Assembly: GCF_000175215.2 (NCBI RefSeq)
Contig: NC_014816.1
Coordinates: forward strand, 1,547,001-1,611,000
Length of the DNA: 64,000 bases
DNA from: Asticcacaulis excentricus CB 48
Lineage (GTDB): Bacteria > Pseudomonadota > Alphaproteobacteria > Caulobacterales > Caulobacteraceae
Reading direction: 5' to 3'
Below are positions 16,388 through 25,597 of the stretch, one piece after another. A program made the position numbers and the translations under genes. How positions within the stretch are numbered: the first letter of the stretch is position 1; every line of letters starts with the position of its first letter. The notes below the pieces were generated by a model. The model saw only the letters and a program-made list of their open reading frames with translations. It was not told the origin of the DNA and did not search any database.

Positions 16388-17116
16388 ATGAAAAAAGTGC
16401 TTTTCGCAGCGGCGGTGTCCGCCGTTACGACCACCTGCGCGCTCTCATGCGTTGTCGCCCCCGTCGCGGCGCAGGCTCAGACGATCAAGTCCTTCGTCAA
16501 GATCGACAAGCCCGCCGAAGGCGCGCCGCTTCTGATCGTAACCCCCGAAGTCAGCCTGTCCCTGCTGACCGCCGGCGGCGTGCAGGAGCCGCGCTCGGAC
16601 TGGTCAAAGGCGTCGCAGGGGCACCTGTCGGCGGCCCTGACCACCGCCCTCAAGGCCAAAAAATACGCCGTCAGCGAAGTGGCGCTCGACACCTACGAAG
16701 ACCCGCGCGCCCTTCAGATACTGAAACTGAACGATGAGGTGGTGTCGGCCATCGCCTGGCAGCAGGTGCCTATGCTGCGTCTGCCGACGAAGACCTCCTT
16801 CGACTGGACGCTGGGCAGTGGCGCACGCACGCTGGTGCCCGCCGCAATGACGGACAAGGCGCCGCGCTATGCTCTGTTTCTCACCTGCAAGGGCAGCTAC
16901 CAAAGCTCGGCCAAGGCGGCACTGAACGTCGGCATGGCGCTACTGGGCGGGCCGATGCAGTTCGGCGGTCAGGGCCTGCAATCCACATTGGTCGATCTCG
17001 ATACGGGTCAGGTCGTGTGGTATCAGTTTAACACGGTGGCCTCAGGCACCGACATCCGGGAAGCCGAAGGGGCGACCGCGGCGGTCGAAAAACTGTTCAA
17101 GGACCTGCCGCTCTGA
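16388..17116 (+). CDS. Exported hypothetical protein upstream of M48 protease
   Basis: A 242-residue precursor from ATG 16388 (GGGGGAGGGAA upstream). The signal peptide is MKKVLFAAAVSAVTTTCALSC...AAQAQ. The mature part has an IVTPEVSLSLLTAGGVQEPRSDWSKA segment, a helix-strand body and a Gly-rich MALLGGPMQFGGQGLQ stretch. No family assigned. The stop overlaps the next gene's ATG by one base (TGATG), so it is probably co-translated with the protease. It may be a periplasmic partner or substrate of the protease, by context only. Confidence 0.8.
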   Translation: MKKVLFAAAVSAVTTTCALSCVVAPVAAQAQTIKSFVKIDKPAEGAPLLIVTPEVSLSLLTAGGVQEPRSDWSKASQGHLSAALTTALKAKKYAVSEVALDTYEDPRALQILKLNDEVVSAIAWQQVPMLRLPTKTSFDWTLGSGARTLVPAAMTDKAPRYALFLTCKGSYQSSAKAALNVGMALLGGPMQFGGQGLQSTLVDLDTGQVVWYQFNTVASGTDIREAEGATAAVEKLFKDLPL

Positions 17117-18423
17117 TGCGCCGCGCGCTTACCGCCCTCACCTGCGCGCTGCTGATGACGGCAACGCAACCGGCTGTGGCCCTCGACAAATATCCGGAGC
17201 GTCAGCCGGGCCAGACGCCTATGGCCGGAACGCTGGAATTTTCCATCTGGGAAGAGACGAAAAAGGCCGAGCGCGACGCCCGCACGTCGGGGGAGCGCAA
17301 CCATGACGAAGCGCTCAATGCCTATGTCCGCAGCGTGCTGGATCGGGTGGCCGGAGATTACAAAGGCGACCTGCGCCTCTATGTGATGGATCGGCCCTTC
17401 TTCAACGCCTCCATGGCCCCCAACGGCTATACCGAAGTATGGACCGGCCTGCTGCTCCGAGCCCAAACCGAAGACGAACTGGCCTTCGTTCTGGGGCACG
17501 AATTTGCCCACTATCGCCACAATCACTCGACCGAAGCGTTCGAGACGGTCAAGTCGAACCAGAACGCCGCCGCCGCCGCGGGCATGGTCATCGCCATCAT
17601 CGGCGCGGGGGCAGCCGCTAATGCAGGCAGCTATTCCGCGGCGCGCGACATATCGAACCTGACCGGCGGGCTGATCGACGCGGTGTATCTGGGGGCCATC
17701 GCTTCCTACTTTGCCTATTCGCGCGACAATGAGAGCGAGGCGGACCGCTTCGGTAATAGCTACGCGCTGAAGGCCGGTTACGACCCCTATGCGTCGGTGC
17801 GCATTTGGTCCTATCTGATCGACGAGACTCAGGCATCCGACTATGAACGCACGCGCAAGCGTGGCGGCCGCATCAATATCTTCGGCTCACACCCGCTGGA
17901 AAGCGAGCGCGTCGATGCGCTCAGCCGGCAGGCCGAAGGATTGAAGGTCAAAAGCGACTCCGACGAGGTGCAAAAAGAGAAGCGCGCCGCCTATCGCGCC
18001 CAAATCCGCCCCTATCTCGCGCGCTGGCTGAAGGACGATCTGCGCCGTCAGGACTATGGTCAGACCCTATTCCTAATCGCTGAACTACAGCAGGACGGCC
18101 TCGATCGCGGCCTGCTCACCTTCTATGCCGGTGAGGCCTATCGTCTGAGGGCAAAGGACAACATCGGTTCTCAGGACCTGCTGGCCGCCGCCAATGCCTA
18201 TAGCGAAGCCGCCGCCCTGCCCGACGCGCCGCCGGAAACCCGTCGGCAACTGGGTGAGGTCTATCGCCGCATGGGCCGCACGCAGGACGCCGTCGCCGCT
18301 TACGAAACCTATCTCAAGACCTATCCGCAGGCGCAAGACGCCTGGATGGTCGAAGACCTGCTCACCGGCCTGAAGACGGCACCTGCTCCCGCAGCGCCGT
18401 CGCCCGCGCCTGCCAAGAACTGA
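17116..18423 (+). CDS. M48-family zinc metalloprotease with C-terminal TPR
   Basis: A 435-residue exported peptidase (signal peptide about 1-22). The zinc motif HEFAH is at 128-132, and the downstream acidic ligand lies in NESEADRFG (about 205-213). A small hydrophobic segment (about 153-172) lies between them. Residues 310-415 form TPR-like helices (FYAGEAYRLRAKDN; YRRMGRTQDAVAAYETYLKTYP), as in BepA-type periplasmic proteases that act on outer-membrane proteins. It is the middle gene of a three-gene operon. A role in envelope protein quality control is inferred from the family. Confidence 0.9.
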   Translation: MRRALTALTCALLMTATQPAVALDKYPERQPGQTPMAGTLEFSIWEETKKAERDARTSGERNHDEALNAYVRSVLDRVAGDYKGDLRLYVMDRPFFNASMAPNGYTEVWTGLLLRAQTEDELAFVLGHEFAHYRHNHSTEAFETVKSNQNAAAAAGMVIAIIGAGAAANAGSYSAARDISNLTGGLIDAVYLGAIASYFAYSRDNESEADRFGNSYALKAGYDPYASVRIWSYLIDETQASDYERTRKRGGRINIFGSHPLESERVDALSRQAEGLKVKSDSDEVQKEKRAAYRAQIRPYLARWLKDDLRRQDYGQTLFLIAELQQDGLDRGLLTFYAGEAYRLRAKDNIGSQDLLAAANAYSEAAALPDAPPETRRQLGEVYRRMGRTQDAVAAYETYLKTYPQAQDAWMVEDLLTGLKTAPAPAAPSPAPAKN

Positions 18424-18440
18424 TTTATCGGGGGACAATC

Positions 18441-19049
18441 ATGCGTAAAATCACCGCTCTGAAAACCATCGCTGCCGCCACACTTGCCGCCGCGCTTCTG
18501 GCCGGTTGTGGCGGCGCGACGTTGGCCCCGAAGGGGGCTCTGGCCGTCGGCACGGGATACAGCGTCAGCCTCAGCCGAGACTGGTCCGACATCTCGCCGC
18601 TCTATTACAGCCGCGCCAAGAAGGTCAAAATCCTGTCGATCGACGGGCCCGGCCTTAACCGCTTGTTTGTTTCCGAAGGGCTGAGTGCTGCCGACCCGCT
18701 GATGGTCCACCCGGTCAAGGGCGATAACAAAAACGCCCCGGCCCCGCGTGGCAAGGCCAACATGTCCTATCCGGAACAGATCGAGTTTGTCACCAACTCG
18801 CTGGCAGCGCTCGATTATCAGAAGGTCGAGGCTTCGGCCCCCAAACCGGTCGATCTGAACGGTCAGCGCGCCGTGCGTTTCGACATTACGGCCAAGACGG
18901 CCGAGGGGCTGAACGTGCGGGGCGTGGCGCAGGCCGCTTCCAAGGGCGGGCTGGGCTATTACATCGTCTATATCGCCCCGGCTGAACACTATTACGATGC
19001 CAGCCTGAAAGACGTACTGGCGACCATGGCCAGCGCCAAACTGCCGTAA
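18441..19049 (+). CDS. Hypothetical lipoprotein in M48 operon
   Basis: A 202-residue protein with lipobox LLAGC at about 20-24, so probably lipid-anchored at the envelope. The mature domain contains ALAVGTGYSVSLSRDWSDISP and later RAVRFDITAKTAEGLNVRGVAQAA. It resembles small outer-membrane-associated lipoproteins of unknown function. It lies 17 bp after the protease with its own GGGGGACA ribosome binding site, so it is probably in the same operon. Confidence 0.82.
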   Translation: MRKITALKTIAAATLAAALLAGCGGATLAPKGALAVGTGYSVSLSRDWSDISPLYYSRAKKVKILSIDGPGLNRLFVSEGLSAADPLMVHPVKGDNKNAPAPRGKANMSYPEQIEFVTNSLAALDYQKVEASAPKPVDLNGQRAVRFDITAKTAEGLNVRGVAQAASKGGLGYYIVYIAPAEHYYDASLKDVLATMASAKLP

Positions 19050-19155
19050 ATCGGCCCGTTAGGCTGGAGGAATGGCGGATGTGCGACGAAAGACCACATA
19101 AAGCCTAAGGACAAACCGGCGTAAGAGCAGAACGTACCGCCTCAGGACGCCGCTC

Positions 19156-20556
19156 ATGCCCGACACTTCTTTTCCCACTCAGTCGTTTGCTCAAAAATCG
19201 TGGCAAGAGCACGATGTGATGCGCTTTATGGGGCGGGAAGCCCCGCGCTACACCTCCTATCCGTCGGCGCATCATTTCGGCGCCTTGACGCCGAAGACCT
19301 ATAAGGGTTGGCTGTCCTCCCTGCGTCCGGATCAGCCGATTGCCCTCTATCTGCACATCCCCTTCTGCGAGCAGATGTGCCATTTCTGCGGCTGCAATAC
19401 GCGGGCAACGTTGAAATATGCGCCGGTCGAGGCCTATGTCGGGGCGCTGGTCGCCGAAATTCAGGCCGTCGGCGCGCATCTGGGCTTCCGTCCGGCGGTG
19501 CACAGCGTCCACTTCGGCGGTGGCTCGCCCTCCATGCTCAAGCCGGCCGATATGGGCCGCCTTTTTGAGGCCCTGCATGAGGCCTTCGACCTTTTGCCCG
19601 ACGCCGAAATCGCCATCGAACTGGACCCGCGCCGCGTCACGCTGAGCAAAATCAAGGCCTATGCGGCCTTTGGTTTCAACCGCGTCTCTCTGGGCATTCA
19701 GGACACCTATCCCGCCGTGCAGGCCGCCATTAACCGCATCCAGCCGCTGGAGCAGGTCAAGACAGTGATGGGCCACCTGCGCGACAATGGCCTAAACCGC
19801 ATCGGCATTGATCTGGTCTATGGCTTGCCGGGCCAGACCCTGAAGAGCCTCGACACCACCCTCGCCCACGTGTCCGAACTGGACCCCGACCGCATTTCGG
19901 CCTTTTCCTACGCCCATGTGCCATGGGTAAAAAGGCACCAGACCCTGATCGACGAAGCCCGCCTGCCGGGCACGGAAGACAAGGTGGCCATGTTCCTGCG
20001 CTTGTCGGACTATCTGACCTCACACGGCTATCGCGCCATCGGCATCGACCATTTCGCCAAGCCCGACGATGAGATGTCACGCGCGTTTGAGGCGCGGACG
20101 CTGCGCCGCAACTTCATGGGCTATTCGACCCTGCCCAATGACTATCTGCTGGGGCTGGGGGCCTCGTCCATCGGTGAGCTGGACGGCGGCATCATGCAGA
20201 ATATCCCACAATCGACCACCTATCAGAACCGCCTTGTGGCTGGCGACTGGGCGACGGTGCGCGGCTGGGCCTATCAGGGCGATGACACGCTGCGCAAGGC
20301 GGTGATCAGCGACCTGATGTGCTATTTCGAAGCCGATATTCCGGCCATACTGGAACGCTATGGTTATGCGGCGGATTATCTCGATGCCGACATTGCCGGG
20401 CTGGCCGACTTTATGGCGGCGGGCCTGGTGAGCGTCGAAAACCGCCGTGTGCGCTTCCATTCGCCGCTGAAGATGCTGGCGCGCAATGTCGCCTGCGCCT
20501 TTGACACCTATGCGCGGCAATCCGAAGCGCCGAACCGCTATTCCAAAGTCGCCTGA
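19156..20556 (+). CDS. hemN: Oxygen-independent coproporphyrinogen III dehydrogenase
   Basis: A radical-SAM enzyme that decarboxylates coproporphyrinogen III to protoporphyrinogen IX without oxygen, 466 residues. The 4Fe-4S cluster motif CxxxCxxC is C71, C75 and C78 in HIPFCEQMCHFCGC; the following Cys is also conserved in HemN. The SAM-binding GGGSP, the RVSLGIQD segment and the HemN C-terminal domain (NFMGYSTLPNDYLLGLGASSI) are present. No clear FNR/Anr box (TTGAT-N4-ATCAA) is seen upstream. It is a single gene. Confidence 0.95.
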   Translation: MPDTSFPTQSFAQKSWQEHDVMRFMGREAPRYTSYPSAHHFGALTPKTYKGWLSSLRPDQPIALYLHIPFCEQMCHFCGCNTRATLKYAPVEAYVGALVAEIQAVGAHLGFRPAVHSVHFGGGSPSMLKPADMGRLFEALHEAFDLLPDAEIAIELDPRRVTLSKIKAYAAFGFNRVSLGIQDTYPAVQAAINRIQPLEQVKTVMGHLRDNGLNRIGIDLVYGLPGQTLKSLDTTLAHVSELDPDRISAFSYAHVPWVKRHQTLIDEARLPGTEDKVAMFLRLSDYLTSHGYRAIGIDHFAKPDDEMSRAFEARTLRRNFMGYSTLPNDYLLGLGASSIGELDGGIMQNIPQSTTYQNRLVAGDWATVRGWAYQGDDTLRKAVISDLMCYFEADIPAILERYGYAADYLDADIAGLADFMAAGLVSVENRRVRFHSPLKMLARNVACAFDTYARQSEAPNRYSKVA

Positions 20557-20562
20557 CGTTTC

Positions 20563-20701
20563 CCAGATCATTATGATTTCTGCTAGAAACATAATGATCT
20601 GGATTTTGTTTAGCCCCTCGCCGGGCGGTGGCTTGCGCCACCTTGGCCGCCGCCTCAATGGCGGCTTGAGCGGAATGATTTCAGTAGAAATCACTCCGCT
20701 C
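20563..20701. repeat. Dispersed palindromic intergenic repeat, copy 2
   Basis: A mosaic of hairpins. The first is CCAGATCATTATG at 20563 pairing with CATAATGATCTGG ending at 20602. A central segment follows (CGCCGGGCGGTGGC, GCGCCACC, GCCGCCGCC/GGCGGC). The last is GAGCGGAATGATTTC (20668-20682) pairing with GAAATCACTCCGCTC (20687-20701). It lies between the convergent hemN and DMT genes and supplies the last codons of the DMT gene. The other copy, split by an IS, is at 1534-1587 plus 3019-3090. It resembles BIME or MITE-type elements. Confidence 0.7.
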
Positions 20702-21584
20702 TAAACAGAGCGCGCGGGTCGAACCCGACCACCAGCGCTGTGCCCCACAGGACCAGCGCCCCGCCGATCAGGGTGCTCAGTCCCACGGTTTCGTGCAGGA
20801 ACAGCCAGCCCCACAGCGTACCGAAGACCGGGATCAGGAAGGTGACGGTCAAGGCGGGGGCCGCCCCTATGTCATTGATCAGGCGGAAATAGATCATATA
20901 GGCAATGCCGCTGCACACGACGCCCAGCGCCACCACACCGGCGGCGGCCACAGGCGTCAGCGTCATCAGTTGCGTGGTCGTGGGCGCAAGGACCGGCACG
21001 AAGGGCGCGATCAGCACCACCGAGGCCCACATGCCGCCGTGGGCATTGGACAACGGATCGGGCGTGCGCGGTGCGTGACGGGCATAGACCGAGGCAATGG
21101 CGTAGCACAGCGCCGCGACCAGCCCCGCCAGCAACGCCACGGCTTCCCGTAGGGTGAGGTGTGTGGCATCAAGCCCGACCAGCACCCCGACCCCGGCCAC
21201 GCCCAGCAACAGGCCGAAGACCGTTTTTATATCCGGCATCCGGCGCGACCACACCGCCATGATGATAACGGCAAACAACGGCGACATGGCGTTGAGGATC
21301 GACAGCAGAGAGGCCGTCAAACTTTCGGCAGCAAAGGCAAACAGCACAAAGGGCACCACCGAATTGAACAGGCCCAGGATCAGGAAGTACTTATAAAACC
21401 CTTTGATCTGTAGCGTTTTGCGCGTTGCTACGCCCACACCGGTCAGAAACACCGCCGCCAGCAGCACCCGAATGGCAATCAGCCATACCGGCCCCAGCGC
21501 CCCGACACTCAGGCGCATGAACAGGAACGACCCGCCCCAGATGGCGGCCAGAGACAACAGACGGATCAGGCTGGCAACAGACAT
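20691..21584 (-). CDS. EamA/DMT-family transporter
   Basis: A 297-residue exporter-type membrane protein with ten predicted helices arranged as two EamA repeats (AAIWGGSFLFMRLSVG... and AGLVAALCYAIASVYARHAP...). The ATG at 21584 (MSVASLIRLL, AGG upstream) fits the family. An upstream alternative would add a hydrophilic leader. The last seven codons lie inside the hairpin of the intergenic repeat at 20668-20701. The substrate is unknown (amino acids or metabolites in relatives). Confidence 0.92.
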   Translation of the reverse strand: MSVASLIRLLSLAAIWGGSFLFMRLSVGALGPVWLIAIRVLLAAVFLTGVGVATRKTLQIKGFYKYFLILGLFNSVVPFVLFAFAAESLTASLLSILNAMSPLFAVIIMAVWSRRMPDIKTVFGLLLGVAGVGVLVGLDATHLTLREAVALLAGLVAALCYAIASVYARHAPRTPDPLSNAHGGMWASVVLIAPFVPVLAPTTTQLMTLTPVAAAGVVALGVVCSGIAYMIYFRLINDIGAAPALTVTFLIPVFGTLWGWLFLHETVGLSTLIGGALVLWGTALVVGFDPRALFRAE

Positions 21585-21858
21585 AAAAAACCTCAACTCC
21601 CTCCCCCGCTTCGCAAGGCAGGATGTATGCAACGCATTGAACAAGCGTCCCGTCTCTTGCGGTGGAAACGATCGCACGTCCAGTGGCGAGGTTGCCATTC
21701 ACCGCATCTATCCTGCCAGTTCCCGTCAGTAGGGCGTTCCCTGCGGCAAAGTTTTCCTTATTCAAAATTCAAAGACTATCTATTTCATTTATTCCCGTAG
21801 CTTCGCCATAGTTGCCCTACGTCCCACAGAGGACAAAAGGCTAAGGAAAGACAAGACG

Positions 21859-23325
21859 ATGAGCGAGAGCAAGTGCCCCGTTATGCACGGCAAAATCATG
21901 ACCACGACGGCCGGTGCGCCGGTGGCGGACAATCAGAACAGCCTGAGCGCGGGGCCGCGCGGGCCGCTACTGATGCAGGACTATCAGCTCATTGAAAAGC
22001 TGGCGCATCAAAACCGTGAGCGCATCCCTGAGCGCGTCGTGCACGCCAAGGGCTGGGGCGCGTTCGGGACCTTCACCGTCACGCACGACATCTCAAAATA
22101 CACACGCGCCCGCGTCTTTGAACTAGGGGCCACCACGCCGTTGCTGGCGCGCTTTTCGACCGTGGCCGGCGAACTGGGCGCCGCAGATGCCGAGCGCGAT
22201 GTGCGCGGCTTTGCGCTCAAATTCTACACCTCAGAAGGTAACTGGGACCTCGTCGGCAACAATACGCCGGTCTTCTTCATCCGCGACCCGCTCAAATTCC
22301 CGGACTTCATCCATACGCAGAAGCGCCACCCGCGCACCAACCTGCGCTCCTCAACCGCCGCCTGGGACTTCTGGTCCCTGTCGCCCGAAGCTCTGCATCA
22401 GGTGACCATACTGATGTCCGATCGCGGCATCCCAACCGATCCGATGCATATGGACGGCTTCGGTTCGCACACCTACAGCTTCCTCAATGCCGATAATGAG
22501 CGCTTCTGGGTCAAGTTCCACTTCAAGACGCGTCAGGGCCACGCCCACTATACCAATGCCCAGGCTGCCAATGTGATCGGGCAGTCGCGCGAAACCTATC
22601 AGGAGGCTTTGTTCGGGGCCATCGAGGCGCATCAGTACCCGAAGTGGGACGTCAAGGTGCAGATCATGCCGGAACTGGAGGCCGACACCACGCCCTACAA
22701 CCCGTTCGACCTGACCAAGGTGTGGCCGCACAGCGATTATCCGCTGATCGACGTAGGCGTTATCGAGCTGAACCGTAATGCGTCCAACTACTTCGCCGAG
22801 ATCGAGCAGGCGGCCTTCTCGCCATCCAACATCGTGCCCGGCATCGGTTTCTCGCCCGACAAGGTGTTGCAGGCGCGGCTGTTTGCCTATGCCGACGCCC
22901 ACCGCTACCGTCTGGGGACGCACTATGAGGCCCTGCCAGTCAATGCGCCGAAATGCCCGGTGAACCATTATCACCGCGACGGCTCCATGCGCTTTTTCGA
23001 TAACTTCCAGTCGAACCCGAACGCCTATTACGAGCCCAACAGCTTCGACGGCCCCAGGGAAGCCCCGCAATATCGCGAACCGCCGCTGCGGATCACGGGC
23101 GACGCCGACCGCTACGACCACCGCAACGGCAATGACGATTACAGCCAGCCGCGCGCCCTCTTCAACTTATTCGATGACGACCAAAAGGCGCGACTGTTTG
23201 CGAATATCGCCGCCTCCATGGCCGGGGTGCCCGACGTCATCATCGAACGGGCCCTCACCCACTTCGAACGCATCCACCCGGACTACGCTGAGGGTATCAG
23301 CGCGGCGCTGAAAAGCAACAGATAG
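21859..23325 (+). CDS. katA: Heme catalase (clade 3, small subunit)
   Basis: Dismutates hydrogen peroxide in the cytoplasm; 488 residues, the usual small-subunit size. Catalytic His62 lies in RVVHAKGWGAFG, Asn135 in GNNTPVFFIRD, and the proximal heme ligand Tyr344 in RLFAYADAHRYRLG. The NADPH-binding region is present. It stands alone between a divergent DMT gene and a terminator. A possible OxyR site upstream is too weak to call. The symbol rests on family similarity. Confidence 0.95.
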   Translation: MSESKCPVMHGKIMTTTAGAPVADNQNSLSAGPRGPLLMQDYQLIEKLAHQNRERIPERVVHAKGWGAFGTFTVTHDISKYTRARVFELGATTPLLARFSTVAGELGAADAERDVRGFALKFYTSEGNWDLVGNNTPVFFIRDPLKFPDFIHTQKRHPRTNLRSSTAAWDFWSLSPEALHQVTILMSDRGIPTDPMHMDGFGSHTYSFLNADNERFWVKFHFKTRQGHAHYTNAQAANVIGQSRETYQEALFGAIEAHQYPKWDVKVQIMPELEADTTPYNPFDLTKVWPHSDYPLIDVGVIELNRNASNYFAEIEQAAFSPSNIVPGIGFSPDKVLQARLFAYADAHRYRLGTHYEALPVNAPKCPVNHYHRDGSMRFFDNFQSNPNAYYEPNSFDGPREAPQYREPPLRITGDADRYDHRNGNDDYSQPRALFNLFDDDQKARLFANIAASMAGVPDVIIERALTHFERIHPDYAEGISAALKSNR

Positions 23326-23335
23326 ACAGCGCAAA

Positions 23336-23371
23336 CAGCCCTGCCAGTTCACCTGACAGGGCTGATTTATT
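23336..23371 (+). terminator. Rho-independent terminator after catalase
   Basis: CAGCCCTGCCAG (23336-23347) pairs with CTGACAGGGCTG (23353-23364), followed by ATTTATTT. Confidence 0.88.
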
Positions 23372-23564
23372 TACAGTGCCCCCCTTATAGCGGCGGTTGC
23401 CGACGGCTTCGATTCACAGAGCTCCGCCGGATCGACAAACACCATGCGCCCCCTGTCGCGCATTTCCGGCTAGCACCGGGCGCACGGGGCGACTTGGGCC
23501 TGTCGGTTGAGCCTGTCATTTACTGTGCGTAGCCGTTCTCACATTTGCTGTCTTCATGCCGATG

Positions 23565-23925
23565 AGCTTTTGGTTAAACCGCGAACTGCCCGCATGGGCT
23601 ATATTCGTGCTACGCGGGGCGCGTGAGACACAGATGTGGTTTGCCATTCTGGCTCTGCTCGGCTCCGCCCGTCAGCGCCTTCCCCCGCCAACGATCCTCC
23701 GAGGCGCTCCCTGACCGAAGCCGTCTTTCTTCTATATTGTGCATCAGAGCCTGATCATCGTGGCGCCCTATCAACTGGCCAAGGTCAACCTGCTCATTGT
23801 GTTGGACTTCGCAGTCCTAACTCAGATGGCGGTCGTGGGCCGCGTCCTAACCTATCTTATCGTTCGCGCCGTGCCCCTGTTGCGCTCCCTGTTCGGCCTC
23901 AGGCGATCCGGCGCCTCACGGTCAG
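23565..23925 (+). pseudogene. C-terminal remnant of an acyltransferase-3 family protein
   Basis: Pieces of an acyltransferase C-terminus appear in different frames. QMWFAILALLGSARQRLP comes first, then RRSLTEAVF, then after a one-base shift FFYIVHQSLIIVAPYQLAK and VVGRVLTYLIVRAVPLLRSLFGLRR. The order matches the ALLGFAR, LTEAVFPFYIIHQT and terminal LFGLR features of this family. At least two frameshifts are present and no N-terminal domain is visible. The remnant covers most of the otherwise empty 23,372-23,898 stretch; 23,372-23,564 holds nothing else I recognise. Confidence 0.7.
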
Positions 23926-24678
23926 GGCCAGAGCCAGCAACAGGCCGATGCCGATGACCGCCGTAAACGCCATCAGCGGCACGTCCTGACGCTGCACATT
24001 AGCTGCGGCGACCCAGCCCAACGCCCAGACCAGCGGCACGGCGTAAAGCCGCGAACGCGTCAGGCGCAGCATGATGCCCGCAAAGGCGATCAGCCCCAGC
24101 AGAAAGCCTAGCGACACCATGACCTGACGTGGGTCGGGCTGAAGCCCCGCTGCCACCAGTGCGGAGGTGAAGTTGACCACCGTCGCTGCCGAGATCCATC
24201 CGGTCACCAGTGCCAGAGGCGCGACGACGAAGCCCGTTTCGCTCTTGCTGAGGCTCAACCGTTTCAGGCGCATCAGTCCCGTCAGGCCTGCCGTCAGCGA
24301 GACGGTAATGATACCAAAGCTGACCCAGTCGATGCCATGGATAGGCACCCAAATCGACCATGCCGAATTGAGCGCCCAGATCACTGCTGTATGCGGCCAG
24401 GCGACTTTCAGCGCCGCATTGTCTGGGTGACGAATGCCCCACACGGCGCCGACGAGCGCCCACAGATAGATGACGCCCCAGATGGCAAAGGCCGGCCCCA
24501 GCGGCACCAGCGGGTGTGAGGTCAGCGCCGACTGTTCGGCGACACTGCGGCCAATGCCCAGCCACTCCGGCACCTGACCGCTGAAGATTTGCGCCAGACC
24601 AAGCATCAAGAGGAGCCACCCGGCGACGGTGACACGACCGGTGCTCACGGAATCCTTAGGGGTGATTGTGCGGGCCAT
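23899..24678 (-). CDS. TspO/MBR-like (tryptophan-rich) membrane protein
   Basis: A 259-residue protein with seven to eight hydrophobic helices and many Trp residues. The motif PLGPAFAIWGVIYLWALVGAVWG and the later ALNSAWSIWVP resemble the conserved Pro/Trp pattern of TspO/MBR proteins. It is longer than a classical five-helix TspO (about 160), so it belongs to the longer, poorly studied relatives. A ligand such as a porphyrin is possible but not shown. It is convergent with the acyltransferase remnant. Confidence 0.7.
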   Translation of the reverse strand: MARTITPKDSVSTGRVTVAGWLLLMLGLAQIFSGQVPEWLGIGRSVAEQSALTSHPLVPLGPAFAIWGVIYLWALVGAVWGIRHPDNAALKVAWPHTAVIWALNSAWSIWVPIHGIDWVSFGIITVSLTAGLTGLMRLKRLSLSKSETGFVVAPLALVTGWISAATVVNFTSALVAAGLQPDPRQVMVSLGFLLGLIAFAGIMLRLTRSRLYAVPLVWALGWVAAANVQRQDVPLMAFTAVIGIGLLLALALTVRRRIA

Positions 24679-24759
24679 GTGACTCTCCCTTTCTTGAAAC
24701 GCTGTTTATACGCTCGCCAAGGGGATAATGTTCACGCCCGCCGCCTCACGAACGAGAGA

Positions 24760-24990
24760 TCAGGCTTTTTTGACGAACTCGGTGCGCAGGACGAGACCGC
24801 GTACCTTCTCGTGGTTGCACTCGATTTCGTCTTCGTCGTAGGTCAGACGGATGTTTTTGATCAGCGTCCCGCGCTTCAGCGTCACGCCGCCCGATCCCTT
24901 GACCTTTAGGTCCTTGATCAGGGTGACGTTGTCGCCATCCGCCAGACGCGCGCCATTGGCGTCTTTTACGATCAATTCTTCATCGGACAT
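24760..24990 (-). CDS. YjdM/PhnA-family protein (short form)
   Basis: A 76-residue protein matching the C-terminal domain of the YjdM/PhnA family. The signature is DANGARLADGDNVTLIKDLKVKGSGG, then LKRGTLIKNIRLTYDEDEIECNHEKVRGLVLRT in register. The N-terminal zinc ribbon of the full-length family is missing. Despite the old name, this family is not a proven phosphonate enzyme. AAAAGGAGCC gives a strong ribosome binding site. It stands alone. Confidence 0.9.
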   Translation of the reverse strand: MSDEELIVKDANGARLADGDNVTLIKDLKVKGSGGVTLKRGTLIKNIRLTYDEDEIECNHEKVRGLVLRTEFVKKA

Positions 24991-25065
24991 GGCGAGGCTC
25001 CTTTTTAGCTTAAGTCGAGCCTTGCCTAACCGATCGGCCCCATTTCCACAACAGATGTGAGGAAA

Positions 25066-25470
25066 TTAATCCCTGCAAAAACCTTCACCGTTCGAGACGG
25101 ACACGCAATCCAGCTTGTCCGCCAGATCTTTGACGCCGGTTTTGGCTCCCGTGGCATGGCGGATGAGCTGGGTCTCGCCGTTGCGCTCGATCTGCATGGC
25201 ATGGCCATTGACCGTACCCGTAAAGACGCCCGGCGTTATCGTACCGCTGAGTGTCACTTCATAATCGTGCTGACGGGCTACGACCTCCAGCGAGGTGCCT
25301 TCCGGCCCAGTCCAGCGCCCGACATAACCGGCGGCGACATCAGCGGCTTTCGACGCGCTGGTCGAGGCGGCGCTTGAGGCCGAAGCCTCCGCTTCTGTAG
25401 GAGTAGAGGCGTCGGGCTTGGGTGAGCAGGCCACAAGCAGAAAAGGAAGGAGACAGAGGGCAAAACGCAT
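25066..25470 (-). CDS. Hypothetical small lipoprotein
   Basis: A 134-residue protein with a lipobox (LLVAC at about 11-15). A low-complexity Ser/Ala/Thr linker (about 20-45) leads to a compact beta-rich domain (YVGRWTGPEGTSLEVVARQ...YEVTLSGTITPGVFTGTVNG). The C-terminal half has two Cys (KLDCVSVSNGEGFCRD) that may form a disulfide. This is consistent with a periplasmic or outer-membrane-anchored domain. I do not recognise the family. Confidence 0.8.
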   Translation of the reverse strand: MRFALCLLPFLLVACSPKPDASTPTEAEASASSAASTSASKAADVAAGYVGRWTGPEGTSLEVVARQHDYEVTLSGTITPGVFTGTVNGHAMQIERNGETQLIRHATGAKTGVKDLADKLDCVSVSNGEGFCRD

Positions 25471-25597
25471 CGCAACAATCCGGCGGGTATCAAGGTGTCT
25501 GAACCACCGCCAGATTAGCGCGAATAAAAACCGAGTGAGATAACAGCCTTATCGGCCATTTATAAATTACGCATAATGCCTTTGTCGCGGATTAGGA

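Noticed and set aside
21780..21858. OxyR site upstream of the catalase
   Set aside because: Only one partial CTAT/ATTC match; the four-part ATAG-N7-CTAT pattern is not present.
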